Assembly (NCBI GenBank): GCA_000469685.2
Contig: LS997566.1
Coordinates: 10,047,492 to 10,111,491 of the forward strand
DNA length: 64,000 bases
DNA from: Haemonchus contortus
Lineage: Eukaryota; Nematoda; Chromadorea; Rhabditida; Trichostrongylidae
Direction of reading: 5' to 3'
Under the pieces are notes generated by a model, which did no database searches, was not told the DNA's origin, and saw only the letters and a program-made list of their open reading frames with translations. Positions within the stretch are counted from its first letter, which is position 1. The number at the start of each line of letters is the position of its first letter. A program made the translations under genes and the position numbers. Positions 36,936-49,503 of this stretch are shown here, piece after piece.

Positions 36936-37732
36936 ATGCTCCGAAGGAATAGAAGGCTCAGTTATTCTGAACGGGGGTGAGGTAGTGACCCACGCGTTAC
37001 CTACACTATGAAAGCTGGATATATCCCACAAAGTGGGGCTAGACATTTCTTTTTCTGTCGCTATCGATGACGTTCTGATTTTGAAGTTTTTTGATTTGGT
37101 AAACAACAGAGCAACAAAGAGAAAGCCAGAGGTAATCTGAAGGAGCCTACAAACACGTACTCGGGAATCTTTGTTCTATTACTTTGATAAACCATCAAAT
37201 CATTGAATTACTCAAAAGAGAAGAAACTCAGATATGAACGATAGTGAAGCTGTCCAGCTGCTTTCGGTGAAGTGTTGCCTACCACATTCGTGTCCCATAA
37301 AAAGTGTTCGGGTGTTTGGGAGGAAAAGTGGTTGACAAGTGTTTGAACTGACGTCAAATTCGAACCTGTCAAGTAGTTCGCCAACTCATTGCGTAGGTGG
37401 AAAAGCCTATCTTATTACCCTTCTTCGCAATTGGAACGGCATGTATTACTTTTCTGTCGCTGGAAAAAAAAAAACCTAAAAATGCCTAAAATATTGCGTC
37501 TACCGGAATGGTCCGTCCATTCTGGAATAAGACAAAATACGACTTGCATCATTATGATGACTCGTTACCAGCTAAAGGTTATCTTTACCTAACATTTCTA
37601 AAAAAATATTTCATTCTTTGATGCAAAGAATTGAGGTGGGTTTTAGTGGGCATCTCCATTTTTAATTTTTTTTGTCTTTCAAAAAAAATTTCGAGAAAAC
37701 AAAATATTATAGATGGTAGTAGGAGAGCAAAA

Positions 37733-37985
37733 TCCCGGGAATCTGGTGGATCAGACAGACTTTTCCTAGTTCTGCGGTTCCAGAGCGGAATCCGCCTAGA
37801 TCAACCGAACCTCCCACTCATCTGCGGTTAGCTAATTGGTACCAGACTCGCCTGGCAGGAAAAAGCTTTGGCATGGAAATCGGCTGGCCATGGCAAGTCA
37901 TTGTATAGGCCACATGCGCATTCAAACGGCTCGGTGATTCTGAACAAAAGTCAAATGTGGGACGCATTCCAGAAAAAGATTTATG
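37733..37985 (+). repeat. tRNA-derived SINE, family 1
   Basis: The body is well preserved: AATTGGTACCAGACTCGCCT, CGGCTGGCCATGGCAAGTCA, TTGTATAGGCCACATGCGCA, TTCAAACGGCTCGGTGATTC, then a final GGGACGCATTCCAGAAAAAG. The tRNA-like head is diverged. Confidence 0.8.
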
Positions 37986-40139
37986 AATGTCAAAAGGAAC
38001 TATAATCCATCCCGTCTATGTATACATCTAGCAATTAAAATAGAAAGCCCCGAGCAAACAAATACTTTACTGTCAAAAATGGCTGTCATCAGAGAGGGGC
38101 ACAACTTTGTGGAGGATTGATATTTGGGCTATGCCTAGGCCTTCTAGGCTGCTAGGCTATCAAGCAGGAAAGGATCTAGGCCTAAGGAAAGTTTGAAAAG
38201 AATGAGTAGTAAAAAGTTGCGGCAGTTTTTTACCAGTAATCCACAAGATCGCTATAATCAATCTCAAGTAGGTCAAGAAACCGGCAATAGAATTCAGAAG
38301 AAGAAAGAATCGAACGGACTAACGATTGTCGGGTATGTGGAAGATGATGGGAGCGGGGAGTGTTTCAAGAGTCCTTGGGGAGAGATCTTGAAAAGCAAAC
38401 AATCAATAATTGACAGAGATCGATTCGACGAGAGCCTCCGAGGATATTTGCTATCATCAAGGAAGCTTGTATATGCTATGGTATAGAAATCATAAGTAGA
38501 ATAAAAACTTGGCATATTGCCGAAAATTAGATCGTTCGAGGTACCAGGTGATCAAATTGAGGTGACCACGACCAATTACGGTAGTGGAAATCAAATCAAT
38601 AAAAATAAGCACTACAAGGAGGGTTTCTAGAAGCAAAAAGCAATCAATACTGATTGATTGTATACGAAGCTGATGAGATAAAACCAATTCGAATAGTTTG
38701 TTGTAGAGTAAGTGATGGAGTTTATCACAATGTGTATTGGCTTAGCTAAACTTCCACTTCCACGTAATTTCGGCTCGGAATCGTGAGCTGCCCATGGACT
38801 TAAAATTCGCTTGGAAGGAAAGGTGATTTTCATTTTGTGCCAGTATAGGGTTCATGGACAGAACGCTGGGACTGGAAAAGAATCGGAGGGTATCCATTCG
38901 AAGAAGTTGGTCAAGGACCCACTAAATGTAAATAGTAACGGAGGGTCATCTAGATTCTCCCATTCTTTCCTACAATCCCAGCATGTTGGTTTATTTCGTC
39001 GTTTCTCGTTGAGTTAGTAACTTCAAGGCTTTAGGAGTTATTCATTTGGCATTGTAAAGTATCCACATGGCTGCTCTTTCTGTCAAAAGATTTGACACTG
39101 CTATGGATCCTCTATGATCCCCCTGGATGAGTATAATTTAGGGGTGGTAGCGGGCTCCCATGACAACAAGGGGTTCTGGCAAGAACATTTGCTCTGAATC
39201 GCCCGGTACCAGAATGAAAATTCCATCTAGAAGGTAGAAACGGCGGAAGAGTAACTTGAATACTAATGTAGCTCAGAGCACCAACATAGGGGATTATTAT
39301 AAAGCAAAAAAATTAGAGCTCGAACAGAGGAGTTACACAAAAAAATAGACATTCTAAATGTAAGCGATAAGTTACCAATACATAAAGAAGGGTAACAGGT
39401 AAGGGGTAAAGTAAGGAAGAGTTCGGAGTCCTAATCTAATCTCAAGAAAGGCGAAGGCGAATACGAACAGAAGAGGAACGACGAGTGAGAGACGATTGAC
39501 TGCTGAGGCAAATATCTGACCTCTCGAGGCATCCCCGTTGTAAAGCATCACACCGACGGGGGTGCGATGGGACTCCAGCGACCATGCAGCAAACATATGT
39601 ACAGCCTCTTAGTCTATGGCCCAAATCGCTCATTGCTCAGCTCCTTCATCCAACGTCTAACCATTATACAAGAAGAATTCCTACATGCTGTACCCTACAC
39701 TCATAATCGGCGTCTTCTACCAGGAATCCTAGTTGAATGGGAGCATTTGTCGACCTGAAAACCATCTTTCTTACACTACGCGCGAGTAGCGGTGAAAAGG
39801 ATGACGACGGGTATCGTGCGTAACGCTGGAGATTCCGATTACTCGCAAAAAATCAGATAGTTGTATTATTATTAATGTTTACAAACAAGATGGGCGTAAT
39901 ACGAAATATATTCAAAGTATTATATTTAGGTCTGTAAAATTTTCCCCATAAAGCTTATGACCGGTACTATTTCCTTTCATTGAAAGGAATGAGTTGCTAG
40001 TGTTCAACCCCTGCTGTGGAAGAAAAGAGTAACCTTTCTAAAATACCTCCACTGATTTTTCCGGAATTCACCTCACTCCCAGCACCGATTCACACTTTTT
40101 GAAAGGCTTGGAAGGATTCTATGGACAAGCTAGACAGCT

Positions 40140-40215
40140 CTATGGATGACGAGCTATGAACAAAACTTGAGCCTCTAACGGGACTTGAACCCACACATGG
40201 CTCTCCGCTATTGCG
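40140..40215 (-). repeat. Second tRNA-like repeat family (reverse copy)
   Basis: On the minus strand it reads GGGTTCAAGTCCCGTTAGAG, then GCTCAAGTTTTGTTC. The box B-like core and tail resemble 60650-60725 but not SINE family 1. A full cloverleaf cannot be drawn convincingly, so I call it a repeat, not a tRNA gene. Confidence 0.45.
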
Positions 40216-41614
40216 GTGAAATAACAGCAATTAATAAAACATCAAAAAGAATTCGAAAAGTACCCGGCTACTAAAGGACGTCCAAATTTCAGACGTTGTT
40301 CGGGAGAGCGTTTCCAAACTCTACTTTTGAAAAAATCTTGGCAAGACAGTTAGCGACTCTGACGAAGAAAGAGTTCATTCCCTAGGTTTTTGTAAAATCT
40401 TTTACACCTACTACTTACAATACCTGCCTGCTCATGCAGTGATCGACGACGATTCTACTAACTCAGAGCTGAGCGAGGGTGAGCAAAGGCTGCTAAGAAA
40501 TGTAAGTTGGTCAAATTGGTTTATGAAGACCAAGTATTTCAGCGAATTGATCAACTGCTATGAGAATCGTCGATACTACTTGACCTTTTTATCTCATAAT
40601 AATAGTTAATTTTCTTCGGTAATCTAACGGACGAACAACGTCTGCCCCTGCCACTGGAAATGGAGCAATATCTGATAAACTTATGCTTGAAAGTCTTATT
40701 TCAAGTTGGGTTGACCTATTGAATGAATCAAGTCTGATAACACTGAGGGATTTGAAATCTGCTCCTGTAATTCCATAACTACCGAAAATTGTAGAATGTG
40801 AGCATCTGGAACGTACTAAAGGAAAGCTAGGTCACGTGAAAACACCCTCGGCAGGTGTGATAGACGTTGTTACGGCAAAACCATAGGGTCAAGCAAATAA
40901 AGAAAAAATAGGATAAACAGTTGTTGAGCTTTACATACCAATTCTAGGTTTTTCCACTTTTTTCTGTAATCCATTGCACACTCAAATGTGGCTCTTGAAG
41001 AGTTGCTTTAGCGTAACATATTTATTGCTTTCAGTTCTGTCTAGAACTGGGGTGTAATAAATATTGAATCCAAGGCGTATTTCTTCCATGGGCTTGTTAC
41101 TGAGCGAGTAGTTTCCATGGTAGTTGCCGACGCATCAGTATATACTGGAACATGGTAGAGAGAGCGTTTGAAGACGATCTGGCAAAGTTCTGGTGAGAGC
41201 GGAGTTCGAATGGGACACCTGAGCTGTAAAACTGTTTTCCCTCCCTGGCTTGTCCTAGTCATGAAACTTCAAAAGGGAGGTGACGTGTGGGTGGGCCGTG
41301 TTGGTTCGACTGTCTGGTGCAGGCTCCCTACATCCTCATCTCCTTTTCGTGTCGTGAACGAGAATATGCGCTATGAAGGAGGCACAATGAGCATCGTGGA
41401 GTTCCTCCAGTGACTGAGGCACCTTTGACTAGCCATCCACTCGGGCTTTATCAGTTTTAGAGCGAAATAGATGGGTCAAAGGAAAGACTTCAAAATAGAA
41501 TCGATGAATAGGAGGTGTTAATCAATTTCTTGGCAATGCCCCATACAATACCTTGCTGTTCTACTGAGCATATATGGGAACATGATTACTATCATGGGCA
41601 GGATTGGGGTGGTC

Positions 41615-41845
41615 CTTTATGGTGCGCTACTATGCACGGATCGAAGATGAAACTCAAGTCCAGGCTAATTGAGGTGTCCATCTCTGTCGATTAATTTGTT
41701 CCAAAATCTTCTGGGAGGACTTGAAATCGTCTGACCACTACAACTCATTGTATAGGTCACATACGCATCAAAACGTCACCTCGACTCTTACTCGAAGCCG
41801 AATGCGGGGCGCAGGCTGGAAGCGGATTGATCAGTACCAGAAATT
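41615..41845 (+). repeat. tRNA-derived SINE, family 1, diverged
   Basis: Recognisable from TCTTCTGGGAGGAC, TCTGACCACTACAACTCATT, GTATAGGTCACATACGCATC and CGAATGCGGGGCGCAGGC. The head is poorly preserved. Confidence 0.65.
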
Positions 41846-43683
41846 CTGAACAGAAGCAAAACGTTTTTTAATTCTCGAAGTGACATACCTGAGCATTTCC
41901 TCCCCTTAGAGCTAATATCTATGATGGCGAAAACAGAAAGACCTGCCAGAAGAATGATGAAGTAGAGGATCATGCACGCTAAGACAATTCCAGATATCTG
42001 ATATTTTTATTGGAAGGAGGCATCCAGAGCATCCAAAACGCTTTGTTTTACGATGGTCAGTCTATCTTTCGCTATCACCTAATAACAGTTTACGAGCTCT
42101 GAAGAACTAATGCTCAACTGCTGACTTCTCCGCCCGCGAGATCTCCTGCAACCTGCAACAAAAACGCCAGACAAGTAGACCTATCGTGTGCTAGATAAGT
42201 CAGTGTGGCTATCTTTCCAATCTGACAACGATAACAAAAGAAGACAAGAGGGCCAGGATGCCACAATAGGTAAGGATCTAGAGCTCCAAGTGATTTGTTA
42301 TTCGCACTAACAAAAACTTATAGTTTGAATCTGAACTTGACAATTGTCTTTAAGGGAAATTTGACCTCTAAAGCTAATTCCCGCTAGAGTGGTCTAAGTC
42401 TGAATGGCCCTCCACCACCAGCGTCCTTTGCGACGATAAAATATCAGATCGCCTTGAACTAAAACTTTCGTTGGAGTGCTTCTTTGATAAAGGGTGGCAA
42501 TACCTAGTGAAAAAGAAAGTTCTAGCCAGAACCCAGAACAGTGTATGAACAAGCAAAGAAGATGGAAGCGAGAAGAAACAGAAAGGAAGGGGGAGAAGAG
42601 AAGAGAATGAAAAAACAAGATTTGTTTTGCCTCTAACTCACCATCAGACGAGTCATGTCGGTACTCTCGACATAAATCAGCTCTCTCTTGATCATCATCT
42701 CTTGACTATAAGTCAGACAGGAGCCTGGATGAAAGTGGTGGTGCTGGGTTGAGTGTCTAACGGCATACTGGTGAGCTTGTACGTGATGGGTGCAATTTCG
42801 ATGTTAATTTTATAGTCAATCAAATTTTACTGGCCAATTGCATCTCTGGAGATTTATCGTCTGTTGCTTAAAGCCGCTATAATACTTGGATCGATCCAAG
42901 TTTATCCAAACATTGCAGTATCCACCTCGACCCAAAGAATTCGTTGAAACTCACGTTTTTACATCAAACGGAAGTTTTTATGGCAACATAAAAAATCGGG
43001 GACAAAGCTAGCGGTTCCCTCCACTGAGTCATTAGAAAAACATTTATTCTTTTCACAGATCGAAGGTTGCCATGTTGTAGACGGCTAAGATAAGAATAAA
43101 TAGCGATTAATACTCCTATAACATTCGCTAGGCTGCTTATGGAACAAGTTATGGCTCGAATCAAATGTCATTCCAGAGATCACCATTCAAAGCTCAGAAT
43201 GGAAGTCGAAGGCATGGCGCACTTCATAACATGTCCTCTGTGTTTTTGCTTGGCAAGAGAACGTCCCTTCATGAGCATTCCCTTTTACACCGGGGAGTCA
43301 TACTGCATGGTTACCGAAGTAATTTATCACAAAATTTCTAAAAAAAAGCTGAAAACAGGTCCCGTTAAAGGCTATCAAAAGTTATATCTGTCTATAGCTT
43401 CTGAATCCCCTTCGCTGTATTTGAATTTCATTTTAATTTCTCTGGCTCTATATTTTAAAGCAATATGTATAATTTATTTTAAATTTCATGGTGTTCCACA
43501 TGATTGAAGAAAAAGCGAAAATAAATGAAATTATCAACATTATCAGCTATCAAAATGAAACAATCAATCAATAGAGAACAAAATTTCTGGTTCAAAGAGA
43601 TGTCGTGGAGTAAAGAACTCAATGCTTCTTGTAAGGTAACAGACTGAGTTTTGACCGCATCCGAAGAAACGAGCGGATTCTGC

Positions 43684-43995
43684 TCACTTGTCGATCACTC
43701 CTTTTGTTTGTTCTGAGAGACAGTTGTTCACGGGGTACGTACATAGCTTAGCGTACAAGTCGTAGACGGTCATTAGTTGGTCGGGAGTGATGTTTTTCGA
43801 TCGTCTACGTCCAGGCTTTCGGCGGATTAGCGTTATCTTGCTCTCTTCCACTGATAATCTGAAAGGAAACGGTTCGAAAAAGCACTGCCCTATCTCATGA
43901 CCGTCGGCTAGACCTGTTAGCGAAGCGGGTTGGTCCAACATTATGTTCCATGTGGCGTCTGAAAGGTTTCCGAGAGCGACTAGAAGGCTGCTCAT
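43684..43995 (-). CDS. Hypothetical 103-residue protein (single open frame)
   Basis: An uninterrupted frame from ATG (43995) to a stop. The composition looks protein-like: an acidic and hydrophobic first half (LSDATWNIMLDQPASLTGLA), a middle FFEPFPFRLSVEESKITLI, then a basic patch RRKPGRRRSKNITPDQ and a helical-looking end. There is no signal peptide or membrane segment. I do not recognise the family. It could be a fragment of a retroelement protein or an exon of a longer gene. A second, less convincing minus-strand frame lies just upstream at 44135-44467. Confidence 0.25.
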   Translation of the reverse strand: MSSLLVALGNLSDATWNIMLDQPASLTGLADGHEIGQCFFEPFPFRLSVEESKITLIRRKPGRRRSKNITPDQLMTVYDLYAKLCTYPVNNCLSEQTKGVIDK

Positions 43996-44671
43996 GCGTG
44001 AAGTATTTGAAATTTGTGATTTATTGAGGAGGTTCCATTCCGTTTGGACTTCCCGTACTCATTACTCACTATTGTTTGCTTTAGATTGGGCTTGATTACG
44101 AAATTGAGTGAAAATAAAAGACAATAACATGACATCATGGGTTGCACGAACCATACCTTCGTAAAGATCTCTTACTGTTAGGCTCTTGAGTTTCACAAGA
44201 GCCGACTGTCTTTCCAGCTTCTCTTTTATTTTTGTGACTCACCGATTTCCTTTCCTGAAATTTCCTCTTATTTCCCGGAATGGGTAACCCCCGAGCGCGA
44301 TATGTCGCTACTTCGATTCTTTTGAGACGGTTGCCTTGGTGATTTTCGTTTTCGCTCCTCGCCGTTATCGGCCCTAAGTTCCGTATGTCATTCCTGAATT
44401 CCTGATGCTGATATGGAATTTTCTTATCCGGATTCTCACAGAATTGATGAACCATGAAACGGTTCAATTATAATTGAATACCAATCACGACAAGAACTTT
44501 TATTTCCTTAAATTCGGGTGATTAGATCATACTGTACAACGACAACAAGAAAATTACCCGACTCCATCAAAAAGATGTCGAATAAGTATTCCAAGCAAAT
44601 AACCGGTAAACAAGGGAAAGGGATAACGAATAAAGACTGATGCGTTGATCAAAATCAAGGTTGGGTTGTAG

Positions 44672-44832
44672 TTCTGCACGAATCTGGTACCAAATGACTG
44701 CCCAAATGACTGAGGGATAGAAGGCTCAGAAGGTTGGCCTAGGCTTGTATTGACCCGTGATTCGATCCCTGGACCATGTACATATGTGGTGCCGCTTGCC
44801 ACTGAACTATATCCTCTCAAGCGAGAGCAGCT
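44672..44832 (-). repeat. tRNA-derived SINE, family 1, head and middle
   Basis: Reverse orientation. The minus strand reads TAGTTCAGTGGCAAG (box A-like), GGGATCGAATCACGGG (box B-like), then CCTTCTATCCCTC and GGTACCAGATTCGTGC. It underlies a chance 125-codon frame. Confidence 0.7.
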
Positions 44833-46799
44833 ATAACGGCTTAAGAAAAATCTGGCATTAAAAAGTGAGCTCTGCACAGCTTTTATACTACGCCCCAGCT
44901 GTTGCTTCTTGATTGCAAAGAAATCCTGCATGTGCTGACTGCTTTTGTTTTGGTAGTCTGATCGCTTCCGCGTAACTCAACAGAGCCGTCAAAATATGAC
45001 CGGTTCTGGGGTTGGAATATGCAACCAATTTTTGTACCCATATTGCGCTTTATCTAGACCGGTTTTCGATCCGACAATCCCCCCACGTGGCATCGATGGT
45101 GTGTTAAACGAGCCAACATGGTATTTACAGACTTGGCTTCGCTTATGGGTATCCCTCATGATTAATCTTTACCCGATAATCATGTCGAAATAACTTCCTG
45201 CTTAGAATCTTGCTGAGTACCGTTTCGAAGAGTATGAACTTGCCACTTAGATTGCCTCCAGAAATGGCGCAAGCCCCTGTTCTGCATACAAATGTGGTCG
45301 GAATTAAGTCTGCGCCAAGGAAGCATAAATGATCTGAATTTTGCCTTAAAACTGTTAAGTTATGTGCATACAAAGCGTTTACAGTGCATACAAATGACCT
45401 CCACCTGTATCACCCGTCGTCTCGTTTATCATCGATTTGCTCGGGAGGGCATCAGTAATGTCTCTATTCGTCCCTGTTGCTAGCCGTTGTTCGAAGTTTT
45501 TGTGAAGAGATCTGACCATCGGGCTGGTGGCCGTTCAGGTATTCGTTTGACGTCCTGAGGGATGTAGTCAGTAGCAGCCCGCGTCCCGGCCCACCTGATC
45601 TTCGGTTTTTGATGTGGGTAACGCCATCCTTGATGTTTGTTCGTTGACCGGGCTAGGAATGCTGATGTTGGAGCCTAGTTTAACCATCCAGGTGAACTGG
45701 ATGGTTCCGTCACAAAGGATTTGTAAATGGTAGTGTACTTACTGTTTGCGAGCCAAAGCCCTGTGTCCTCAAAGTGCTCAGAAACGCCTATCACGTCACG
45801 CCCCTCCCCCATTCATCTCATCCCTAACACTATGAGGGAAGCAGTCTGTAGGCCACCTATTCAGCCGTAGACTGTCTCTGTGTCTTCTAGCTCAAGGCTC
45901 CATCTTCGTCCCACAACAACTCTGTGGACCTCTTGGGATTGATTGCCTAATAAGTGCTCTATTTTGAACAATTTTGACCGGATTCTTTGATTTCATTTTT
46001 TGCGTACTATCCTTCTGGAGATTTGATTTTCTTGTATTGTGCTCTCTATAAACCCTACAGTACATATTGGGTGTGTTCGATGGACTTATAGATTCAGCTT
46101 GAAAGGGGGCAACCTCCCAGGAAGGCTCCCCAATTTTGTATATCTACACTTTGAGCTCTGAGAGCCCTAGTTCCGAGGAAGTTGAAGTTGACTTGATTTA
46201 GTCAAATCCCTTGTAAAATCTTATGAGAACTTCTCATTAGTAAACATGCTTCTTGCTTTCATCGTACCGGTCCTTTGATTTACACTTTATAGCTATGTAA
46301 TTAAAATTCACTTCTAAAATTCCATATATGGACTGATTACATTCCCAAAAGCTTCTGCAAAAGTGAATTGTCCAATATTAGCGGAGCTGCGAATGTTTTT
46401 CTTTCCCGAGCTGTTTGCACTGAATCATCTGCGTTTGTTCGGTCATGTCCCCTATTGAATTTTCCATAATCAAAACTGAAATTCGTGGAAACAGTTCCAT
46501 TCAGTCACTCTTTTACGTTCGCATTAAGTGGTGGTCTGTTTAGACGACTTCATCAGGTGACCAACCTCTTCAATGCTTACGGACCTCCCGTTTGATCACA
46601 CCCATGTACCTAATATCCTTTACCCTAGCATTATGTGTTCCTCTAAACATCATAAAACCTTCTGAAGATCTTTAGAAGCCCATTCATGGAACAGTCTTCA
46701 TCTCTTAATCATTTCATGAAAAAAAAACGCCGTACAACTCCCTTTACCGATCTAATTGTCCGGGACAATAGATGTTAGTTTTTAAAGCTCTTGAGTTTA

Positions 46800-47065
46800 A
46801 GGGTGAGGATGGGGTATTACAGTGGCAAGTAGCAGACTATCAGCAGTCTGTACAGTCCAAAATCCGAATCAATACTCGCCCATTATACTCGCCCATGCCA
46901 AATTAGCCTTCCATCACTTCATGGTCGCTTAACTACAACTTTCGTCTGGAGGACAGAAACACTGATTTAGACATTGGCTGACCACCGCAAGTCGTTGTAT
47001 AAGCCACATGCCCATTTAACGTCTTCACGGCTCTGGATGAAAGTGTAATGGGGGCCAAATCTCAA
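46800..47065 (+). repeat. tRNA-derived SINE, family 1, diverged, just upstream of the secreted-peptide gene
   Basis: Landmarks are GGTATTACAGTGGCAAGTAG, CCTTCCATCACTTCATGGTC, CATTGGCTGACCACCGCAAG and GTATAAGCCACATGCCCATT. It ends about 160 bp before the start codon of the six-cysteine peptide gene. Confidence 0.7.
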
Positions 47066-47201
47066 AAATGTGCTAATTTTAAGTGTTTGTTCTCAGTGTT
47101 TCTTGTTAGCATCTCAAATCATCTCATCTCAATGTCGTTTGCAATGCCATGCGTTGACGTAGTGAAAACTATCTTCCAAAACTAATTCACATTGAAGTAA
47201 T

Positions 47202-47223
47202 ACAGTTAAGTACCACTTTTCAG
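47202..47223 (+). promoter_or_regulatory. Probable spliced-leader trans-splice acceptor
   Basis: The sequence TAAGTACCACTTTTCAG lies directly against the ATG at 47224. A TTTTCAG acceptor at the start codon with no upstream exon is the usual mark of SL trans-splicing in nematodes. No spliced-leader RNA gene was seen in the window. Confidence 0.6.
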
Positions 47224-47908
47224 ATGCGTTTATTCTCTGCAATTTTCGCCGTATTTCTTGTACTCCTGAGCACAGCTGTGAGTTGACTGTTATCCTTTTC
47301 AAGTCCCCATTTCCAACTTGAGCAAAACGTTGGTTGATATCGCTGTTGATGTCAGGAACAAAAATCCAGTGTGGGAACCCGCTTAGAACAATAATGCAGC
47401 TGTAGACTCCCCCTCGTACGAACGGCTCTATGCAACGCAGTCCACTCGGTACCACATCCACTCAGGCCCTCTCTTGCTTAAGACCCTCTTTCGATGTGTC
47501 GTGTAAATCACTTATATCATCCAGGATCGAGGATCTGGGCATCCACATAGGGTGACGCCGTGGAATGAGATAAGTTGTGTGTGAAATTCCACGTTCACTG
47601 CATTTTATTCCACCGATAACCCACTTCAAGAACCGGGTTCCCGTCACGAATTCACGTTCCCGTCTATAAATGAGCCGCACGTCAGCGGTTCTCCTATAAT
47701 TTTTGATTTACTGAGGGCAGGGTATCCAACGGGTTAGTACTATGCAATGGGCAGTTTGGAAGTTATTCTGCTAGGTTGAGTCACTAGTAACTGTTTGCAG
47801 GTACCGTTCAATGTGCCATCGGGAATGTGCAAAGTTGGTAAGGGAGGAGACTGTATGCGATGTGATTGCATCAAACCATTTCAATGCTATAAAGGCATAT
47901 GTCGATAA
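47224..47908 (+). CDS. Small secreted six-cysteine peptide (53 residues, two exons)
   Basis: Exon 1 (47224-47277) encodes MRLFSAIFAVFLVLLSTA, a textbook signal peptide. It ends at a GTGAGT donor in phase 0. Exon 2 (47801-47908) starts after CTGTTTGCAG and encodes 35 residues and a TAA stop. The cysteine spacing is C-x7-C-x2-C-x1-C-x5-C-x4-C, with three lysines and three glycines before the second cysteine. The mature peptide would be about 35 residues, basic and probably held by three disulfides. An AATATAAA motif in the 3' flank may serve as the poly(A) signal. I do not recognise the family; an antimicrobial, toxin-like or signalling peptide are all possible. The frame, both splice sites and conservation in a second copy support the model. 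Confidence 0.72.
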
Positions 47909-48164
47909 ACAAAAACAGTTGATCGTTCAAGTCAACTTGTCACTATTACAGAAGAGTTCTACAAATAGCTCTTTTTTAATATAAATATTTGCATTCAACA
48001 GAGTTTTTGGAGTTATCAAGAAGAATTTGATGAATAAGTCATACCCATGGTGGCGACTATAATAGCCGTTTCGCGAAGACTCTTTCGGTACTACACTTTC
48101 CATAGTCTTTTTCAACTGTATTACTGTGTTTATTGTTTTCTAGAACTCTTCACGAGGTTTAAAT
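47909..48164. other. 3' flank of the peptide gene, duplicated downstream
   Basis: The stretch from the stop codon to about 48118 is highly similar to 49612-49820, including an almost identical run over GTTCAAGTCAACTTGTCACT and ATAGCTCTTTTTTAATATAA. It is probably the 3' UTR and end of the duplicated unit. Confidence 0.6.
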
Positions 48165-49162
48165 GAGCTTTATTAGGCTGACGTTATGGTGGGGTCGCCT
48201 TCTTCAGAGCCTGAAAGGATCATTACAATCTGTGATTATCCAACCAAACGCCTCCACTGCCCTACTGAAGTTCGAGACCCCCAGAGCACGCAGGTGAATA
48301 AAGGAGAACCACTCACCGTAGCTTTTGGGCTCCTCAAAACCACCCAGTAACCGACGATACCAATCGACTAGTGTCAGCTGGGGTAGGTCTTCATTCAAAG
48401 TCGCTGCGGGAAAGCCAACTTTATATAGGGCCGCAGCTCTCGCGTGATTGCGAGGCATTCTTCCCTACGATTCATTTTGGGATTGGTGACTTGTATCCAA
48501 AATGCCTCGAGGGTTTTTCGTAGTAGTTGTGACTCCTGCGCCAAGACCTCTACAGTCACTCCAAAAACGCCTCTGTTATGCTTTTGTATTCGACGACTCC
48601 CTAAGGCAGTGGACTCGTTCAATCGCTTCATACCATCTATGTGCTCCTTAATCCTCACGTGGAGTGGTCTTGCCGTTTCGCCAATATACTCATCTCCACA
48701 ATCACGGCCAGTAATCTTGTAGACCACTCAGACATGGTACAATCACCTTCCCATGCCAGCTGGACAGACTGCACAGTTTGAGGTTGAACAAAGGCGATCG
48801 TATAGCCTGTTCCGAACCAGGCGCTTCTTCAGATTGAAAGGTGGTACGTTTACTATGGCAACCGCATTTTCCAAGCCCGATCTCTCTAGACACTTCCTGA
48901 CAGCGGCACTGACCTCATCAGAGATGAATGGTAGTACAAAGGGAATCTTCTCATCGATCGAGGTACTACCATATTTGAGGATCACGCCGCCAGAAGAAGC
49001 TCTTCGTGTGGTTGAAAAATTGCAGTAGCCATTCATTTGAGCAATATCGCTTGCCATTTTAATTGACTCTTTTCGCTCATCCTCTCCAGTGCAAACATTC
49101 TTATATTCCACCACCCAGGTCCTTTCCTCTCCTTTCCTAGCTCCATCCGATACTCCACCCAC
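48165..49162 (-). pseudogene. Penelope-type retroelement fragment with GIY-YIG endonuclease region
   Basis: Two overlapping minus-strand frames give the C-terminal part of a Penelope-like protein. Frame 49162-48743 has KRLVRNRLYDRLC and CAVCPAG. Frame 48727-48395 has VVYKITGRDCGDEYIGETAR, then HVRIKEHIDGM, STALGSRR and LEAFWIQVTNPKMNRREECL. This is the GIY-YIG-like nuclease arrangement (paired with E of ..EAFWI..NPKMNR). The reading frame changes between the two parts and no reverse transcriptase is present. It is therefore a 5'-truncated, dead copy. Its upstream edge meets exactly the point where the two peptide-gene copies stop being similar. Confidence 0.85.
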
Positions 49163-49503
49163 TCAGGCCCTTTCCTTGCTTAAGGCCCTCTCTCGATGTG
49201 TCCTGTACGTGAGAGATTGAAGATCTAAGCATCTACATAAGATTATGCCGTAGAGTGGGATATGTTGTCCGTGGAATTCTGCGTCCACTGCATTTTATTC
49301 CACCGACAGCCCACTTTAAGAGCCTTCTAATAAGAACCGATTTCCCATCTCGAATTCTCGCCCCTGTCTGTGAATGAGATGCACTTCAGTGGTTCTCCTG
49401 TAATTGTTGGTTCAGGGCAGGGTTTCCCGACTGGTTAGCACTATGCAACGGACAGTACTTGAAAGTTACTTTGCTAGGTTGAATAACTAGTAACTGCTTT
49501 CAG
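49163..49503. repeat. Second copy of the peptide gene's intron (tandem duplication unit)
   Basis: Similar to about 47460-47800 over its whole length: CACTCAGGCCCT, GCATTTTATTCCACCGA, GGTTCTCCT(A/G)TAATT, GGGCAGGGT and CTAGGTTGA, ending at a 3' splice site (CTGCTTTCAG). No counterpart of exon 1 lies before it. Confidence 0.75.

Larger units (their letters stand above)
31791..46799. other. Gene-poor interval with scattered SINE copies
   Basis: Apart from the SINEs and the hypothetical frame at 43684-43995, I see no exon chain, RNA gene or transposon end that I can support. The 5' end of kettin may lie in this interval. Confidence 0.45.

Noticed and set aside
44554..44931. 125-codon minus-strand frame
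   Set aside because: Overlaps a reverse SINE copy and reads through its tRNA-like head.
47462..47680. 72-codon antisense frame in the intron of the peptide gene
   Set aside because: Its counterpart in the duplicate intron (49163-49410) is broken by stops, so it is not conserved as protein.
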